DNA of 64,000 bases from Bradyrhizobium sp. BR13661 (GCF_029892425.1 NZ_JARXWB010000014.1:1-64000), one strand, 5' to 3'; shown: positions 53,757 through 63,134, counted from the stretch's first letter. Notes: generated by a model from the sequence alone, not told the origin. A program made the numbers and translations.

Positions 53757-53790
53757 CAAAAAGGCGCTTCACGTGGTGGTGAAGCGCCTC
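53757..53790 (-). terminator. Rho-independent terminator
   Basis: On the minus strand GAGGCGCTTCAC-CACCAC-GTGAAGCGCC is followed by TTTTTG. It terminates the upstream Ala/Pro-rich membrane-protein gene (53813-54844) and separates it from the monohaem gene. Confidence 0.85.
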
Positions 53791-53812
53791 TTCGAATGTC
53801 GGATATCGGACG

Positions 53813-54844
53813 CTAACGCGCGGTGATCAGGCCCTTGGCGGTGACGACCACCCAGTGGCCGTCCTGGCGACGGATCGCATCGACGCGGCCAACACCGGGG
53901 ATAGGATCGCCGGCATAGACCTCGTACAGGCCATTCCGGCCCTCGATCAGCGCGCCACCATTGGCGACATCACGAAGCCTCCAGCCCTCGATCGTCGGCA
54001 AGCGGCCGACTTCGGTCTTGACTTCGGTCTTGGGCGTGGCCGGCACAGGAGCCGGCGCAGCGGCGGCCGTCGCAACTTGCGTCGGGGCCGGTGCTGCGAT
54101 CGCGCCGGTGGTTTCCTTGGCAGGCGTAACGGCTGCGGCCTGCGCGGGAGCAGGGGCCGGCGGCGTGGCGCGGAGCCTGTCGACGGTCTCGGACAGCTTG
54201 GCGAGCTTGGCCATCGGCTCGGCCTGCGCCTTCTCGAGCTTGTCGAGGCGGTCGTTGGCCCGGTTGATCTGGCTGAGGCCATTCTTCGAAGTGTGCTCGA
54301 CATTGGCCTTCAGCGCGACGATGTCGGAATCGATCCGGGCGACGGAGGCATCCAGCGCGCTGGTGTCGGCGACCTGGGCCGGCGCCGGGCTGGCCGCGAA
54401 ATGCATCATGCCGGCGGTCGCGAGCGCGCCGCTGATGGCGCCGACGCAAGCCGCGATCGCAACGACCGCGGCCATCGCCGACAGGCGGCGCTTGCTGCCG
54501 GTGTCACGCACCTCGTCGGCCTTCACATGCGGCGCTTCGCGGTCCCAGGACCGCTGCGAGGGCGTCATGACGATGAGCTTGCCGGGTTTTGTCTCGGATT
54601 TCGGCTCCGGCTTGGTCTCGGCCTTGGCTTCAATCTTCGGAACCTCGATCCGGGGAGGTTCGACCTGCGGGGCGTCCGCCTTGATCGGCTCAGGCTTGGG
54701 CGGCGTCTCATGGTCAGGGGCGATCGAGGGGGCGTCGATGCCGGCGGCCGCCTCGACCTCCTGCGGCGCGGCACCTACGGCGGCATCGGCGGCGGTCCGG
54801 TCGTTAGTCTCTTGGCCGGCCAGGTCGGGCATGGGTTCGCTCAC
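53813..54844 (-). CDS. Ala/Pro-rich single-span membrane protein with conserved C-terminal domain
   Basis: The 343-residue protein has a disordered Pro/Glu/Lys N-terminus (1-95), one transmembrane helix (about 120-143, MAAVVAIAACVGAISGALAT), a short coiled coil (160-215), a second low-complexity Ala/Pro stretch and a folded C-terminus (WRLRDVANGGALIEGRNGLY, EVYAGDPIPGVGRVDAIRRQ). The C-terminal domain looks conserved in the Bradyrhizobiaceae but has no assigned function. Confidence 0.65.
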   Translation of the reverse strand: MSEPMPDLAGQETNDRTAADAAVGAAPQEVEAAAGIDAPSIAPDHETPPKPEPIKADAPQVEPPRIEVPKIEAKAETKPEPKSETKPGKLIVMTPSQRSWDREAPHVKADEVRDTGSKRRLSAMAAVVAIAACVGAISGALATAGMMHFAASPAPAQVADTSALDASVARIDSDIVALKANVEHTSKNGLSQINRANDRLDKLEKAQAEPMAKLAKLSETVDRLRATPPAPAPAQAAAVTPAKETTGAIAAPAPTQVATAAAAPAPVPATPKTEVKTEVGRLPTIEGWRLRDVANGGALIEGRNGLYEVYAGDPIPGVGRVDAIRRQDGHWVVVTAKGLITAR

Positions 54845-55059
54845 GGCTCAAATACTCCAGTCTGGGTTGACCTTTTGGTAACTTTCATTGCTTGCGAATT
54901 CCTTACCTCGGGACCCGCTTACCGAAATTTTAGGAACTCGTCCGAGGCCGAATTGGGTCGGGAAAGTGGAACCGGCGTGGCGGCGAGCAACAAATCGTCA
55001 GCCGATGACGCCCTGCAGCAGAGTGCCGGATTGAGCCGAAGGGCTGGACAGTCGGGCCG

Positions 55060-55104
55060 TCGCCCTTCGAGGGCCGCTGAAGAAGCGGCCATCTCAGGGT
55101 GACG
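55060..55104. repeat. Palindromic intergenic repeat
   Basis: GCCCTTCGAGGGCCGCTGAA-GAAGCGGCCATCTCAGGGTG forms nested hairpins of the kind common in these genomes. It lies between divergently oriented neighbours in the gap upstream of the TPM genes' 3' end. Confidence 0.6.
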
Positions 55105-55125
55105 GTGAGAGAGTCTCCGCCATCC

Positions 55126-55623
55126 TCACATCACCACCGGCGCATCCGGCAGTTCGTTCGGATACGCCCCGCCCGGCGGGAAGTGCTTGGCCAGCTCGCG
55201 TGACACCGCGGCGATGCCGTCGATCACACCGCGCTCGAACTGGCCGGACCTGAACTCGGCCTCCATCGCGCGGCAGATCGCTTCCCAGCCGGCAGCACCG
55301 ACCTTCGCGTCGATGCCGCGGTCGGCAATGATCTCGACGTCGCGGTCGGCGAGCAGCAGATAAATCAGCACACCGTTGTTGTGCGCGGTATCCCAGATCC
55401 GCAAATGCGAGAACAGATCGAGCGCGCGCTCGCGGGCGTGCTGATGGCTGAACAACGGTCGGCCGTCGAGCGCGCCTTCGACGACGAAGCGGACCTGGCC
55501 GGAATGCGTCGTTTCGCTCTGCTTGATCGCCTGCTCGATGCGGTCGAGCACGCTTTGCGGAAACACCTGCCGCGCGCGCCAGTGGTGCTGGAGAAGATGC
55601 TTGGTGATACGCCCAATGCCCAT
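55126..55623 (-). CDS. TPM-domain protein, cytoplasmic-type
   Basis: The 165-residue protein is a TPM_phosphatase-domain protein without a signal peptide (GQVRFVVEGALDGRPLFSHQ, NNGVLIYLLLADRDVEIIAD, RGIDAKVGAAGWEAICRAM). The last gene of the lemA-tpm-tpm operon. It has a hydrophobic stretch in the middle (GVLIYLLLADRDVEI) but no clear anchor. Function in the family is uncertain. Confidence 0.78.
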   Translation of the reverse strand: MGIGRITKHLLQHHWRARQVFPQSVLDRIEQAIKQSETTHSGQVRFVVEGALDGRPLFSHQHARERALDLFSHLRIWDTAHNNGVLIYLLLADRDVEIIADRGIDAKVGAAGWEAICRAMEAEFRSGQFERGVIDGIAAVSRELAKHFPPGGAYPNELPDAPVVM

Positions 55624-55625
55624 GA

Positions 55626-56504
55626 TTACCAGCTCCCCGAGGCGCCGCCGCCACCAAAGCTGCCGCCGCCCCCGCTGAAGCTGCCGCTGTCACTGGATGA
55701 TGAACCGCTGCTCCAGCCGCCGGACGAGGAGCCGCTCGACCATGAGCCGCCGCGCGACGACCCGGTCGAAGCCGGAAACAGATCGGCGATGAAGGACAGC
55801 ACAAAGCCGATGATCCCGGCGAGCAAGGCCAAGGCGCCCGATCCGATGATAAGCATCGCCAGGAGGCCGATCACGCTGCCGGTTGCGACCGAGCCCAGCA
55901 ATCGTCCCAGCAGCGCGCGCAGGAAGCCGCCGACGACGAGCGATGCAAACAGCGCGACCGGGAGGAGCGGCCCGATGTCGTCCAGATTGGCAAAATTCAC
56001 GCTGCGCGAAGGAGCCGGCAATGGCTCGCCATCGACGACGCGCATCATCCGCTCGGCGCCGGCCGAAATGCCGCCGGCGAAATCGCCCTCCCGGAATTTC
56101 GGCGTGATGACCTCGTCGATGATCCGCCGCGACGTGACGTCGGTAAGCACGCCTTCGAGGCCATAGCCGACCTCGATGCGCAGGTGCCGGTCGTTCTTGG
56201 CGACGACGAGGATCGCACCGTCGTCGACCTTGTTACGACCGATCTTCCAGGCCTCCGCGACGCGGATGGAGAATTGCTCGATCGTTTCCGGGTCCGTCGT
56301 CGGCACGATCAGGACGGCGATCTGGCTGCCCTTGCGCTTCTCGAAATCGCCAAGCTTCTGCGACAGCGCGACGATATCGCCGCTGGACAGCGTCCCGGTC
56401 CGGTCGACCACGCGGCCGGTGAGCTGCGGCACCGCAACATCGGCGAAGGCGGAGAACGTCCAGCCAAGCAGCAGTGCGAGGAAGATGGCCTTGATGGCGC
56501 GCAT
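55626..56504 (-). CDS. TPM-domain membrane protein with Gly/Ser tail
   Basis: The 292-residue protein has a signal peptide (MRAIKAIFLALLLGWTFSAF), a TPM domain (about 25-155, KRKGSQIAVLIVPTTDPETI, DGAILVVAKNDRHLRIEVGY, GLEGVLTDVTS), then two membrane helices (LLPVALFASLVVGGFLRALL; SVIGLLAMLIIGSGALALLA) and a Gly/Ser-rich tail. It is 2 bp upstream of the second TPM gene and 15 bp after lemA: a tight operon. Confidence 0.83.
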   Translation of the reverse strand: MRAIKAIFLALLLGWTFSAFADVAVPQLTGRVVDRTGTLSSGDIVALSQKLGDFEKRKGSQIAVLIVPTTDPETIEQFSIRVAEAWKIGRNKVDDGAILVVAKNDRHLRIEVGYGLEGVLTDVTSRRIIDEVITPKFREGDFAGGISAGAERMMRVVDGEPLPAPSRSVNFANLDDIGPLLPVALFASLVVGGFLRALLGRLLGSVATGSVIGLLAMLIIGSGALALLAGIIGFVLSFIADLFPASTGSSRGGSWSSGSSSGGWSSGSSSSDSGSFSGGGGSFGGGGASGSW

Positions 56505-56519
56505 TGGAGCCGAACGCGC

Positions 56520-57128
56520 TTACTTTGACGGCGCGGGCGCTGTGTTGAAATCGACCCTCGGCGCGGTCGAGATCTCCTTCTCGTTCTCGACCGTGAAGTT
56601 CGCCTTCTCCTTGTAACCGAACATCATTGCGGTGAGGTTGCTCGGGAACGAGCGGATGGTGACATTGTATTCCTGGACCGACTTGATGTAGCGGTTGCGG
56701 GCGACAGTGATGCGGTTCTCGGTGCCCTCGAGCTGCGACATCAGATCCTTGAACAGCGCGTCGGACTTGAGCTGCGGATAATTCTCGGTCACGACAAGAA
56801 GCCGCGACAGCGCGCTGGAGAGTTCGCCCTGGGCGGCTTGGAATTTCTGGAGCGCAGCCGGATCATTCAGCACCTCGGGCGTCGCCTGGATGCTGCCGAC
56901 CTTGGCGCGGGCATTGGTGACACCGAGCAGCACGTCTTTTTCCTGCTGCGCAAAGCCCTTCACCGAGTTGACCAGGTTGGGCACGAGATCGGCGCGGCGC
57001 TGATACTGGTTCACCACCTCAGACCAGTTGGCCTTGATCTGCTCATCCTGGCTCTGGATGGCATTGTATCCGCAATTGGTGAGGCTGAGCGAGGCCAGCG
57101 CCGCCAGCACGGTCAGGATCTTCCGCAT
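56520..57128 (-). CDS. lemA: LemA family lipoprotein
   Basis: The 202-residue LemA protein has a lipobox-like LSLTNC (Cys20) after a hydrophobic leader, then the LemA helical domain: IKANWSEVVNQYQRRADLVP, NLVNSVKGFAQQEKDVLLGV, FQAAQGELSSALSRLLVVTE, NYPQLKSDALFKDLMSQLEG and TIRSFPSNLTAMMFGYKEKA. It is the first gene of the lemA-tpm-tpm operon. The role of LemA is not established; the combination with TPM proteins recurs widely. Confidence 0.88.
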   Translation of the reverse strand: MRKILTVLAALASLSLTNCGYNAIQSQDEQIKANWSEVVNQYQRRADLVPNLVNSVKGFAQQEKDVLLGVTNARAKVGSIQATPEVLNDPAALQKFQAAQGELSSALSRLLVVTENYPQLKSDALFKDLMSQLEGTENRITVARNRYIKSVQEYNVTIRSFPSNLTAMMFGYKEKANFTVENEKEISTAPRVDFNTAPAPSK

Positions 57129-57295
57129 CAAATTTCTCCCGGTGGAATCGGCGGCAAACTACCAGATTGAGCGCGTACGGCGCCAGATGTCCCGAGGGGG
57201 CGCGATAAGCAGCCGGCTGACGCAAGCCTCTTGCCTATCACGGGACGACATAGTCAACTCGCAGCAAACAAGACAAAAATTCAGGGGAGCGCGCC

Positions 57296-58147
57296 ATGTC
57301 CTCGTTCGAGACCATCCTCGTGGAGCGGCCGGACCCGGCAATCGCCCGGGTCGTGATGAACCGGCCCGACGCGCGCAATGCGCAGAACCTGCAAATGACC
57401 TACGACCTCAACGCCGCCTTCGACGCGGCTGTGCAGGACGACGCGGTCAAGGTCATCATCCTCGCCGGCAACGGGCCGCATTTTTCCGCCGGCCATGATC
57501 TTCGTCCGGGGACCAAGAATGCCGTTGGCGTCGATTTTCCACCTGTTGGAAATTGGGGCGGCTTTGCCGAGGCGAATGCTCATGGCCGCTTCGCGCGCGA
57601 GCAGGAAATATATCTCCAGATCACGCGGCGCTGGCGCAACCTCGCCAAGCCCATGATTGCCGAGGTGCACGGCAAGTGCATCGCCGGTGGGTTGATGCTG
57701 GCCTGGGCCTGCGATCTCATCGTCGCCAGCGACGATGCGCAGTTTTGTGACCCCGTCGTGACGATGGGCGTCTGCGGTGTCGAGTGGTTCGTGCATCCCT
57801 GGGAGCTCGGCCCGCGCAAGGCCAAGGAATTCCTGTTTACGGCCGACAGCTGGAGCGCGCAAGAAGCGCATCAGCTCGGCATGGTAAACCAGGTGGTGCC
57901 GCGCGCGGAGCTGTCATCGCGCGTGCTGGAACTGGCGCGGCGGATCGCCGCAAAGCCGTCCTTTGCGCTGAAGCTGACCAAAGAGGCGGTGAATCGCTCG
58001 GTCGACGTGATGGGGCAGCCCGCCGCGATCGACCAGGCCTTTGCGCTGCACCAGCTTTGTCACGCCCACAATCTTCAGGAGTTCGGCATGGTGGTCGATC
58101 CATCCGGACTGCATCCCTCCGTGCGAAAGCCGGCGGCCGCGGAGTAG
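57296..58147 (+). CDS. Enoyl-CoA hydratase/isomerase family protein
   Basis: The 283-residue crotonase-fold enzyme has the oxyanion-hole segment NGPHFSAGHDL and KPMIAEVHGKCIAGGLMLAW. Hydration glutamates are not clearly placed (VTMGVCGVEWFVHPWELGPR), so isomerase or hydrolase activity is possible. It starts a three-gene acyl-CoA operon with two acyl-CoA dehydrogenases, 5 and 18 bp apart. Confidence 0.85.
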   Translation: MSSFETILVERPDPAIARVVMNRPDARNAQNLQMTYDLNAAFDAAVQDDAVKVIILAGNGPHFSAGHDLRPGTKNAVGVDFPPVGNWGGFAEANAHGRFAREQEIYLQITRRWRNLAKPMIAEVHGKCIAGGLMLAWACDLIVASDDAQFCDPVVTMGVCGVEWFVHPWELGPRKAKEFLFTADSWSAQEAHQLGMVNQVVPRAELSSRVLELARRIAAKPSFALKLTKEAVNRSVDVMGQPAAIDQAFALHQLCHAHNLQEFGMVVDPSGLHPSVRKPAAAE

Positions 58148-58152
58148 ACGCC

Positions 58153-59295
58153 ATGGATCTCAATCTCAGTGACGAGCAACGACTGCTGCGTGAAAGCGCG
58201 GAGCGCTTCGTAGCCGAGAGCTACGATGCCGACCACCGCCGCAAGACCGCCAACGATCCGCTCGGTTTCAGCCCTGATGTGTGGAAGCAATTCGCGGAGC
58301 TCGGCTGGCTGGCGCTGCCGATCCCGGAAGAGTTTGATGGGCTCGGTGGCGGGCCAGTCGAGATCGGCATCTTGATGGAAGCCTTCGGTCGCGGGCTGGT
58401 GTCGGAACCTTATGTCGCGACGGTTGTGTTGGGCGCCGCGTTGATCGAGCGCTGCGGCAGCACGGCGCAGAAGCAGGCGAGCCTGCCCAAGATCGCCGAC
58501 GGCTCAATGAAGCTCGCTTTCGCGCATTCCGAGCGCGCGGCGCGGTTCGATCTGGCCAAGGTCGCGACATCAGCGACCAGGACGGCGCAGGGCTGGCGTC
58601 TTTCCGGCAGCAAGATCGCCGTGCTCGACGGCCATGCCGCCGACGAGATCATCGTCTCCGCGCATTTGCATGATCATCACGGGCCATCGGGACGGATCGG
58701 CCTGTTCCTGGTGCCGGCAACGGCATCCGAGCTTTCGATCTCCGACTATCCACGCCTCGGCGGCGGCCGCGCCTGTAATATCGAGCTTTCAGACGCGCAG
58801 CTGTCGGCAGATGCCCTGCTTGGCGACGGCAAGGACGCGCTGCCCGCGATCGAATGGGCCGTCGATCGCGCCATGGCCGCGCTCGGGGCCGAAGCGGTCG
58901 GCATCATGCAGACCCTGCTCGATACCACGCTCGAGTACACCAAGATCCGGAAACAATTCGGCCGGCCGCTCTCCGCCAACCAAGTGATCCGCCACCGCCT
59001 TGCCGATATGGCGATCCAGGTCGACGAAGCCCGCTCCGTGGCGCTGCGTGCCGCGCTGAAGGTCGACAATGCGCCGGTCGAGCGCGCCCGCGCGGCGTCG
59101 GGCGCCAAGGCGAAGATCGGCAAATGTGCGCGCTTCGTCGGCGAGCAGTCGATCCAGCTTCATGGCGGCATGGGCGTCACCGAGGAGCTCGAGGTCGGCG
59201 CCTATTTCAAGCGGCTGGTCGCCTTCGACACGCTGTTCGGCGGCAGCGCGCATCACTATGCCCGCCACGCCCAGCTTGGCCGCACCACCGTTTGA
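58153..59295 (+). CDS. Acyl-CoA dehydrogenase family protein (beta-type, possible heterotetramer partner)
   Basis: The 380-residue protein begins MDLNLSDEQRLLRESAERFV and closes with SIQLHGGMGVTEELEVGAYFKR. The middle domain (AFAHSERAARFDLAKVATSA) lacks the usual TEPxAGSD FAD-contacting motif. Its 3' neighbour is a second ACAD with the complete motif. Such pairs in actinobacterial steroid catabolism (e.g. FadE28/FadE29) form alpha2beta2 complexes. By analogy this could be the non-FAD half, though not shown here. Confidence 0.82.
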   Translation: MDLNLSDEQRLLRESAERFVAESYDADHRRKTANDPLGFSPDVWKQFAELGWLALPIPEEFDGLGGGPVEIGILMEAFGRGLVSEPYVATVVLGAALIERCGSTAQKQASLPKIADGSMKLAFAHSERAARFDLAKVATSATRTAQGWRLSGSKIAVLDGHAADEIIVSAHLHDHHGPSGRIGLFLVPATASELSISDYPRLGGGRACNIELSDAQLSADALLGDGKDALPAIEWAVDRAMAALGAEAVGIMQTLLDTTLEYTKIRKQFGRPLSANQVIRHRLADMAIQVDEARSVALRAALKVDNAPVERARAASGAKAKIGKCARFVGEQSIQLHGGMGVTEELEVGAYFKRLVAFDTLFGGSAHHYARHAQLGRTTV

Positions 59296-59313
59296 GCCTG
59301 AGAGGAGCGCATC

Positions 59314-60510
59314 ATGGACCTGTCGTTCAATGCCGAAGAGCGCGCCTTCCAGAGCGAGGTGCGCAGCTTTATCGCCAAAAATCTCACCGAGGAGATGAAG
59401 CGCGCGACCGCACTGACGCCGTCGGTGTTTTCCGATCCTGACATCGGCATGGCCTGGCAGCGCGCGCTGCATCAACAGGGTTGGGGCGCGCCCGGCTGGC
59501 CGGTCGATCATGGCGGCCCGAACTGGACGCCCGCGCAGCGCTGGATCTTCGAGAGCGAATGCGCGCGCGCCGGCGTGCCCAATGTCAACGTGATGGGCGT
59601 GAAGATGGTCGGACCTGTCATCATCGGGTTCGGTAGCCCAGAGCAGAAGAATTTTTATCTGCCGCGGATTCTGTCCGGCGAGGACTATTGGTGCCAGGGC
59701 TATTCCGAGCCGGGCTCCGGGTCCGATCTCTCCTCGCTGAAAACACGCGCGGTGCGCGACGGCGACGACTACATCATCAACGGCACCAAGATCTGGACCA
59801 CGCATGCGCACCACGCCAACCGCATGTTCGCGCTGGTGCGCACCAGCGACGGCCCGCGGCAGCAGGACGGCATCAGCTTCGTCCTGATCGACATGAAGAC
59901 GCCAGGGATCACGACGCGGCCGATCCTCACGATCGGCGGCGACCACGAGGTCAACCAGGTGTTCTTCGACGACGTCCGCGTGCCCGTCGCCAACCGCGTC
60001 GGCGACGAAGGCAAGGGCTGGACCTATGGCAAATATCTGCTCGAGTTCGAACGTGGCTCCGGCATCGCGTCAGCAAAGCTGCGCGAAGGGCTGCGCGCCA
60101 TCACCGAGCTTGCGGAGTCCGACCTGACCGGCCGGGCTATCGACAGCCCTGACATCGCAACGCGCATCTCGGAGGTCGAGGTCGACATCGACGCGCTTGA
60201 AATGACCGAGCTGCGCGTGCTCTCGGCGCTGCAGACCGGACAAAATCCCGGCGCGGTGTCGTCGATCCTGAAGCTGCGCAACAGCGAGATCCGGCAAGCC
60301 GTGACGCGACTAGGCGTCGACGTGATCGGCCATGACGCGCTCGCGGTCGAGCCGATGCGCCCGCTCTACAAGCTCAACCACGAGCCCGCGCTGCCGGAGG
60401 ATATGCTGACGGTGGTGCCGGAATATCTCAACGGACGCGCGTACACGATCTTCGGCGGCACGTCGGAGATCCAGCGCGATATCATCGCGAAGATGATGCT
60501 GGGGATTTGA
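59314..60510 (+). CDS. Acyl-CoA dehydrogenase family protein (alpha-type)
   Basis: The 398-residue protein has the ACAD hallmarks: GWGAPGWPVDHGGPNWTPAQ, QGYSEPGSGSDLSSLKTRAV (FAD/acyl contact), WTTHAHHANRMF and the C-terminal YTIFGGTSEIQRDIIAKMML with the family's closing motif. The distinct C-terminal helix arrangement matches the two-subunit ACADs of branched or ring substrates. It ends the operon begun by the enoyl-CoA hydratase. Substrate unknown. Confidence 0.85.
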   Translation: MDLSFNAEERAFQSEVRSFIAKNLTEEMKRATALTPSVFSDPDIGMAWQRALHQQGWGAPGWPVDHGGPNWTPAQRWIFESECARAGVPNVNVMGVKMVGPVIIGFGSPEQKNFYLPRILSGEDYWCQGYSEPGSGSDLSSLKTRAVRDGDDYIINGTKIWTTHAHHANRMFALVRTSDGPRQQDGISFVLIDMKTPGITTRPILTIGGDHEVNQVFFDDVRVPVANRVGDEGKGWTYGKYLLEFERGSGIASAKLREGLRAITELAESDLTGRAIDSPDIATRISEVEVDIDALEMTELRVLSALQTGQNPGAVSSILKLRNSEIRQAVTRLGVDVIGHDALAVEPMRPLYKLNHEPALPEDMLTVVPEYLNGRAYTIFGGTSEIQRDIIAKMMLGI

Positions 60511-60618
60511 GGCCCGAGCGGGCGCGACACATTCCGCCGTCGTCCCGGACAAGCGTAAGCGCAGATCCGGGGCGACAGTTGAGTGCGTCGCGACAGCCAG
60601 CGTAGCAAACGGTCGGGG

Positions 60619-62943
60619 TTATCCCACCACCTTCGCACCCCTGATCGCCTTCCAGATCTTCTGCGGCGTCAGTGGCGTATTCAGCTGGGTGATGCCGAGC
60701 TCGGCGAGAGCATCCATCACGCCGTTGGTGACGCAGGGCGGACCGCCGATGGCGCCGGACTCGCCGCAGCCCTTGGCGCCGAGCGGATTGGTGCGGCAGG
60801 GCGCGGAATCGTCCAGCGTCACCACGATCGGCGGCACGTCATCGGCGCGCGGGATGCAATAGTCCTGATAGCTCGCGGTCAGCAGCTGGCCGTCGGCATC
60901 GTACGACACGCCCTCGTACAGCGCCTGGCCGATTCCTTGCGCAACGCCGCCATGGATCTGGCCGGTCACCAGCATCGGGTTCACGGCGACGCCGACGTCG
61001 TCAACGGTGGTGTAGCGCACGACCTTCGACACGCCTGTCTCCGGATCGATCTCGACCTCGCAGATATGCGTGCCGTTCGGCCAGCTCGGACCATCGACCT
61101 CACCCTCGGAATCAACGCTGAGCTTGGCGCCGGCTTCCTTCTCGGCGATATCGAACAGGCTGATGCGGCGGTCGGTGCCGACGACGGTGAGCATGCCGCC
61201 CTGATATTCGATGTCCTCGACCGAGGTCTCGAGCACATTCGCCGCCTTCTCGCGCGCCTTCTGGATCAGATCGTTGGAGGAGACCGCGACCGCGGTGCCG
61301 CCGACGAACAGCGAGCGGGAGCCGACGCTGCCAAAGCCCATGGCGAGATCGGTGTCGCCTTGCACGACGTCGATCTTGTCCATGGGAATGCCGAGGGTGT
61401 CGGAGATCATCTGGGTGTAGGTGGTCTGCAGCCCCTGCCCCATTGCCATGGTGCCTGAATGCAGCACGACGCGGCCCTGCGAGGTCGCGTGCAGGCTGAC
61501 CTTCTCGGTGTGAGCGCGACCACCGGTCCATTCGATATAGGAGGTAAGGCCACGGCCGTAGAGCAGGCCCTTCTTCTTCGCAGCCTTCTTGCGCGCGGCA
61601 AAGCCGTCCCAGTCGGCGAGCTTCACCGCACGATCGAGCATGTGCGCGAAGGCGCCGGAGTCGTAAACCTGCCCGGCCGCATTGGTGTAGGGCAGCTGCG
61701 CCGGCTTGATGTAGTTGGCCTTGCGGATCGCGCGCGGATCCATGCCGATTTTTCGCGCGGCAGCGTCGAACAGGCGCTCGACGATAAACACCGCCTCGGG
61801 GCGACCCGCGCCACGATAGGCACCGACGGGCGCGGTGTGGGTCATCACCGACTTGATCTCGAAATGCACCAGCGGCAGGTCGTAGACGCCGGTCTGCACG
61901 AACGGTCCAAGCACCAGCGGAATGATATTGGCCGCGCCCGAGGAATAGGCGCCCGTGCAGCCGATCGAGGTGACGCGATAGGCCAGCACCTTGCCCTTCT
62001 CGTCCAGCGCGAAGGACGCGGTCGAGGTGAGATCGCGACCGTGGGTGCCACCGACGAACTCGTCGGTGCGGTCGCCGCGCCAGCGGATCTTCTTGTTCAG
62101 CTTGGTCGCGACATAGGCGACGATGCCGTCTTCCGGATAGAGGTTGGTCTTCTGGCCAAAGCCGCCGCCGATGTCGCCGACCAGCACCCGGACGCTATCC
62201 TTCGGACGCTTCAGCACGGCTTCCGCCAGCACGTCGCGGGTCGAGGCCGGGGTCTGCGACTGCACATGCAGGAGCAGTCGGCCGGTCTTCTTGTCGATCT
62301 CGGCGATGGTCGAACGCGGCTCCATGGCCGAGGGCACCAGACGCTGGCTGACGAGATCGAGCTCGACCGTATGCGCGGCCTTGGCGAAGGCTTCGTCCAC
62401 CTTGGCGGCATCGCCATAGCTCATCGCACCGACGATGTTGTCGGGCGCCTCCGGCCACACCACGGGAGCACCGGGCTTCACGGCCTCCACCGGATCGACC
62501 ACGGCGGGCTGCACGTCATACTCGACCACGATCGCTTCGGCTGCGCTCTGCGCCTCCGCGCGCGAGGACGCGACCACCGCCGCCACCGCCTCGCCGGTGT
62601 AGCGCACGACCTCATGAGCGAGCAGCCGGCGCGGCGGCACCGTCATCGGCTTGCCGTCGGGGCGCTTGAAGATGCTGAGCGTCGGGATGCTGCCGACGTC
62701 ATCCTTGATCAGATCGGCGCCGGTGTAGATCGCGGTGACGCCGGGCATCGAGGCCGCAGTGCTGGTGTCGATCGAGACGATCTTCGCATGCGCATGCGGC
62801 GAGCGCAGCACGTGCAACCAGAGCGCGCCGTCCTCCGGCTTGTCGTCGATGAATTGCCCCTTCCCGGTGAGCAGCCGCTGGTCTTCCAAACGCTTGACGG
62901 GCTGGCCCGCTCCGAAACGCAAATTGCCGGGAAGAATGTTCAT
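60619..62943 (-). CDS. Xanthine dehydrogenase-family molybdopterin-binding subunit (orphan)
   Basis: The 774-residue large subunit has the xanthine oxidase fold: GQPVKRLEDQRLLTGKGQFI, IGGGFGQKTNLYPEDGIVAY, and the Mo-site loop VGAYRGAGRPEAVF, then SRSLFVGGTAVAVSSNDLIQ and the C-terminal GAKGCGESGAIGGPP with the conserved Glu. The CoxL signature AYxCSFR of aerobic CO dehydrogenases is absent, so a general aldehyde or N-heterocycle hydroxylase is likelier. No FAD (CoxM) or 2Fe-2S (CoxS) subunit gene is nearby. ATG at 62943 excludes a repeat-derived upstream extension. Confidence 0.85.
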   Translation of the reverse strand: MNILPGNLRFGAGQPVKRLEDQRLLTGKGQFIDDKPEDGALWLHVLRSPHAHAKIVSIDTSTAASMPGVTAIYTGADLIKDDVGSIPTLSIFKRPDGKPMTVPPRRLLAHEVVRYTGEAVAAVVASSRAEAQSAAEAIVVEYDVQPAVVDPVEAVKPGAPVVWPEAPDNIVGAMSYGDAAKVDEAFAKAAHTVELDLVSQRLVPSAMEPRSTIAEIDKKTGRLLLHVQSQTPASTRDVLAEAVLKRPKDSVRVLVGDIGGGFGQKTNLYPEDGIVAYVATKLNKKIRWRGDRTDEFVGGTHGRDLTSTASFALDEKGKVLAYRVTSIGCTGAYSSGAANIIPLVLGPFVQTGVYDLPLVHFEIKSVMTHTAPVGAYRGAGRPEAVFIVERLFDAAARKIGMDPRAIRKANYIKPAQLPYTNAAGQVYDSGAFAHMLDRAVKLADWDGFAARKKAAKKKGLLYGRGLTSYIEWTGGRAHTEKVSLHATSQGRVVLHSGTMAMGQGLQTTYTQMISDTLGIPMDKIDVVQGDTDLAMGFGSVGSRSLFVGGTAVAVSSNDLIQKAREKAANVLETSVEDIEYQGGMLTVVGTDRRISLFDIAEKEAGAKLSVDSEGEVDGPSWPNGTHICEVEIDPETGVSKVVRYTTVDDVGVAVNPMLVTGQIHGGVAQGIGQALYEGVSYDADGQLLTASYQDYCIPRADDVPPIVVTLDDSAPCRTNPLGAKGCGESGAIGGPPCVTNGVMDALAELGITQLNTPLTPQKIWKAIRGAKVVG

Positions 62944-63039
62944 TCCGCTGGGTCCTCTAAGCCTCAAAGTGCGGGCGCCTTTTAGCGGATCGAGGCAAGC
63001 GAGACCAGCCGCGGTTTTGGGCTGGATATCCTCGATTTC

Positions 63040-63123
63040 GTCATGCCCGGGCTTGTCCCGGGCATCCACGTTCTTTGGACGGAGGGGTAAGGCGTGGATG
63101 GCCGGGTCAAGCCCGGCCATGAC
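63040..63123. repeat. Dispersed hairpin repeat, copy 2 of 2
   Basis: Same arms as the element at 23808-23892 (GTCATGCCCGGGCTTGTCCC ... GGGTCAAGCCCGGCCATGAC), separated by about 40 kb, with a different loop. The near-identical arms show it is a mobile or gene-converted repeat family. Confidence 0.9.
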
Positions 63124-63134
63124 GACGGAGACAG

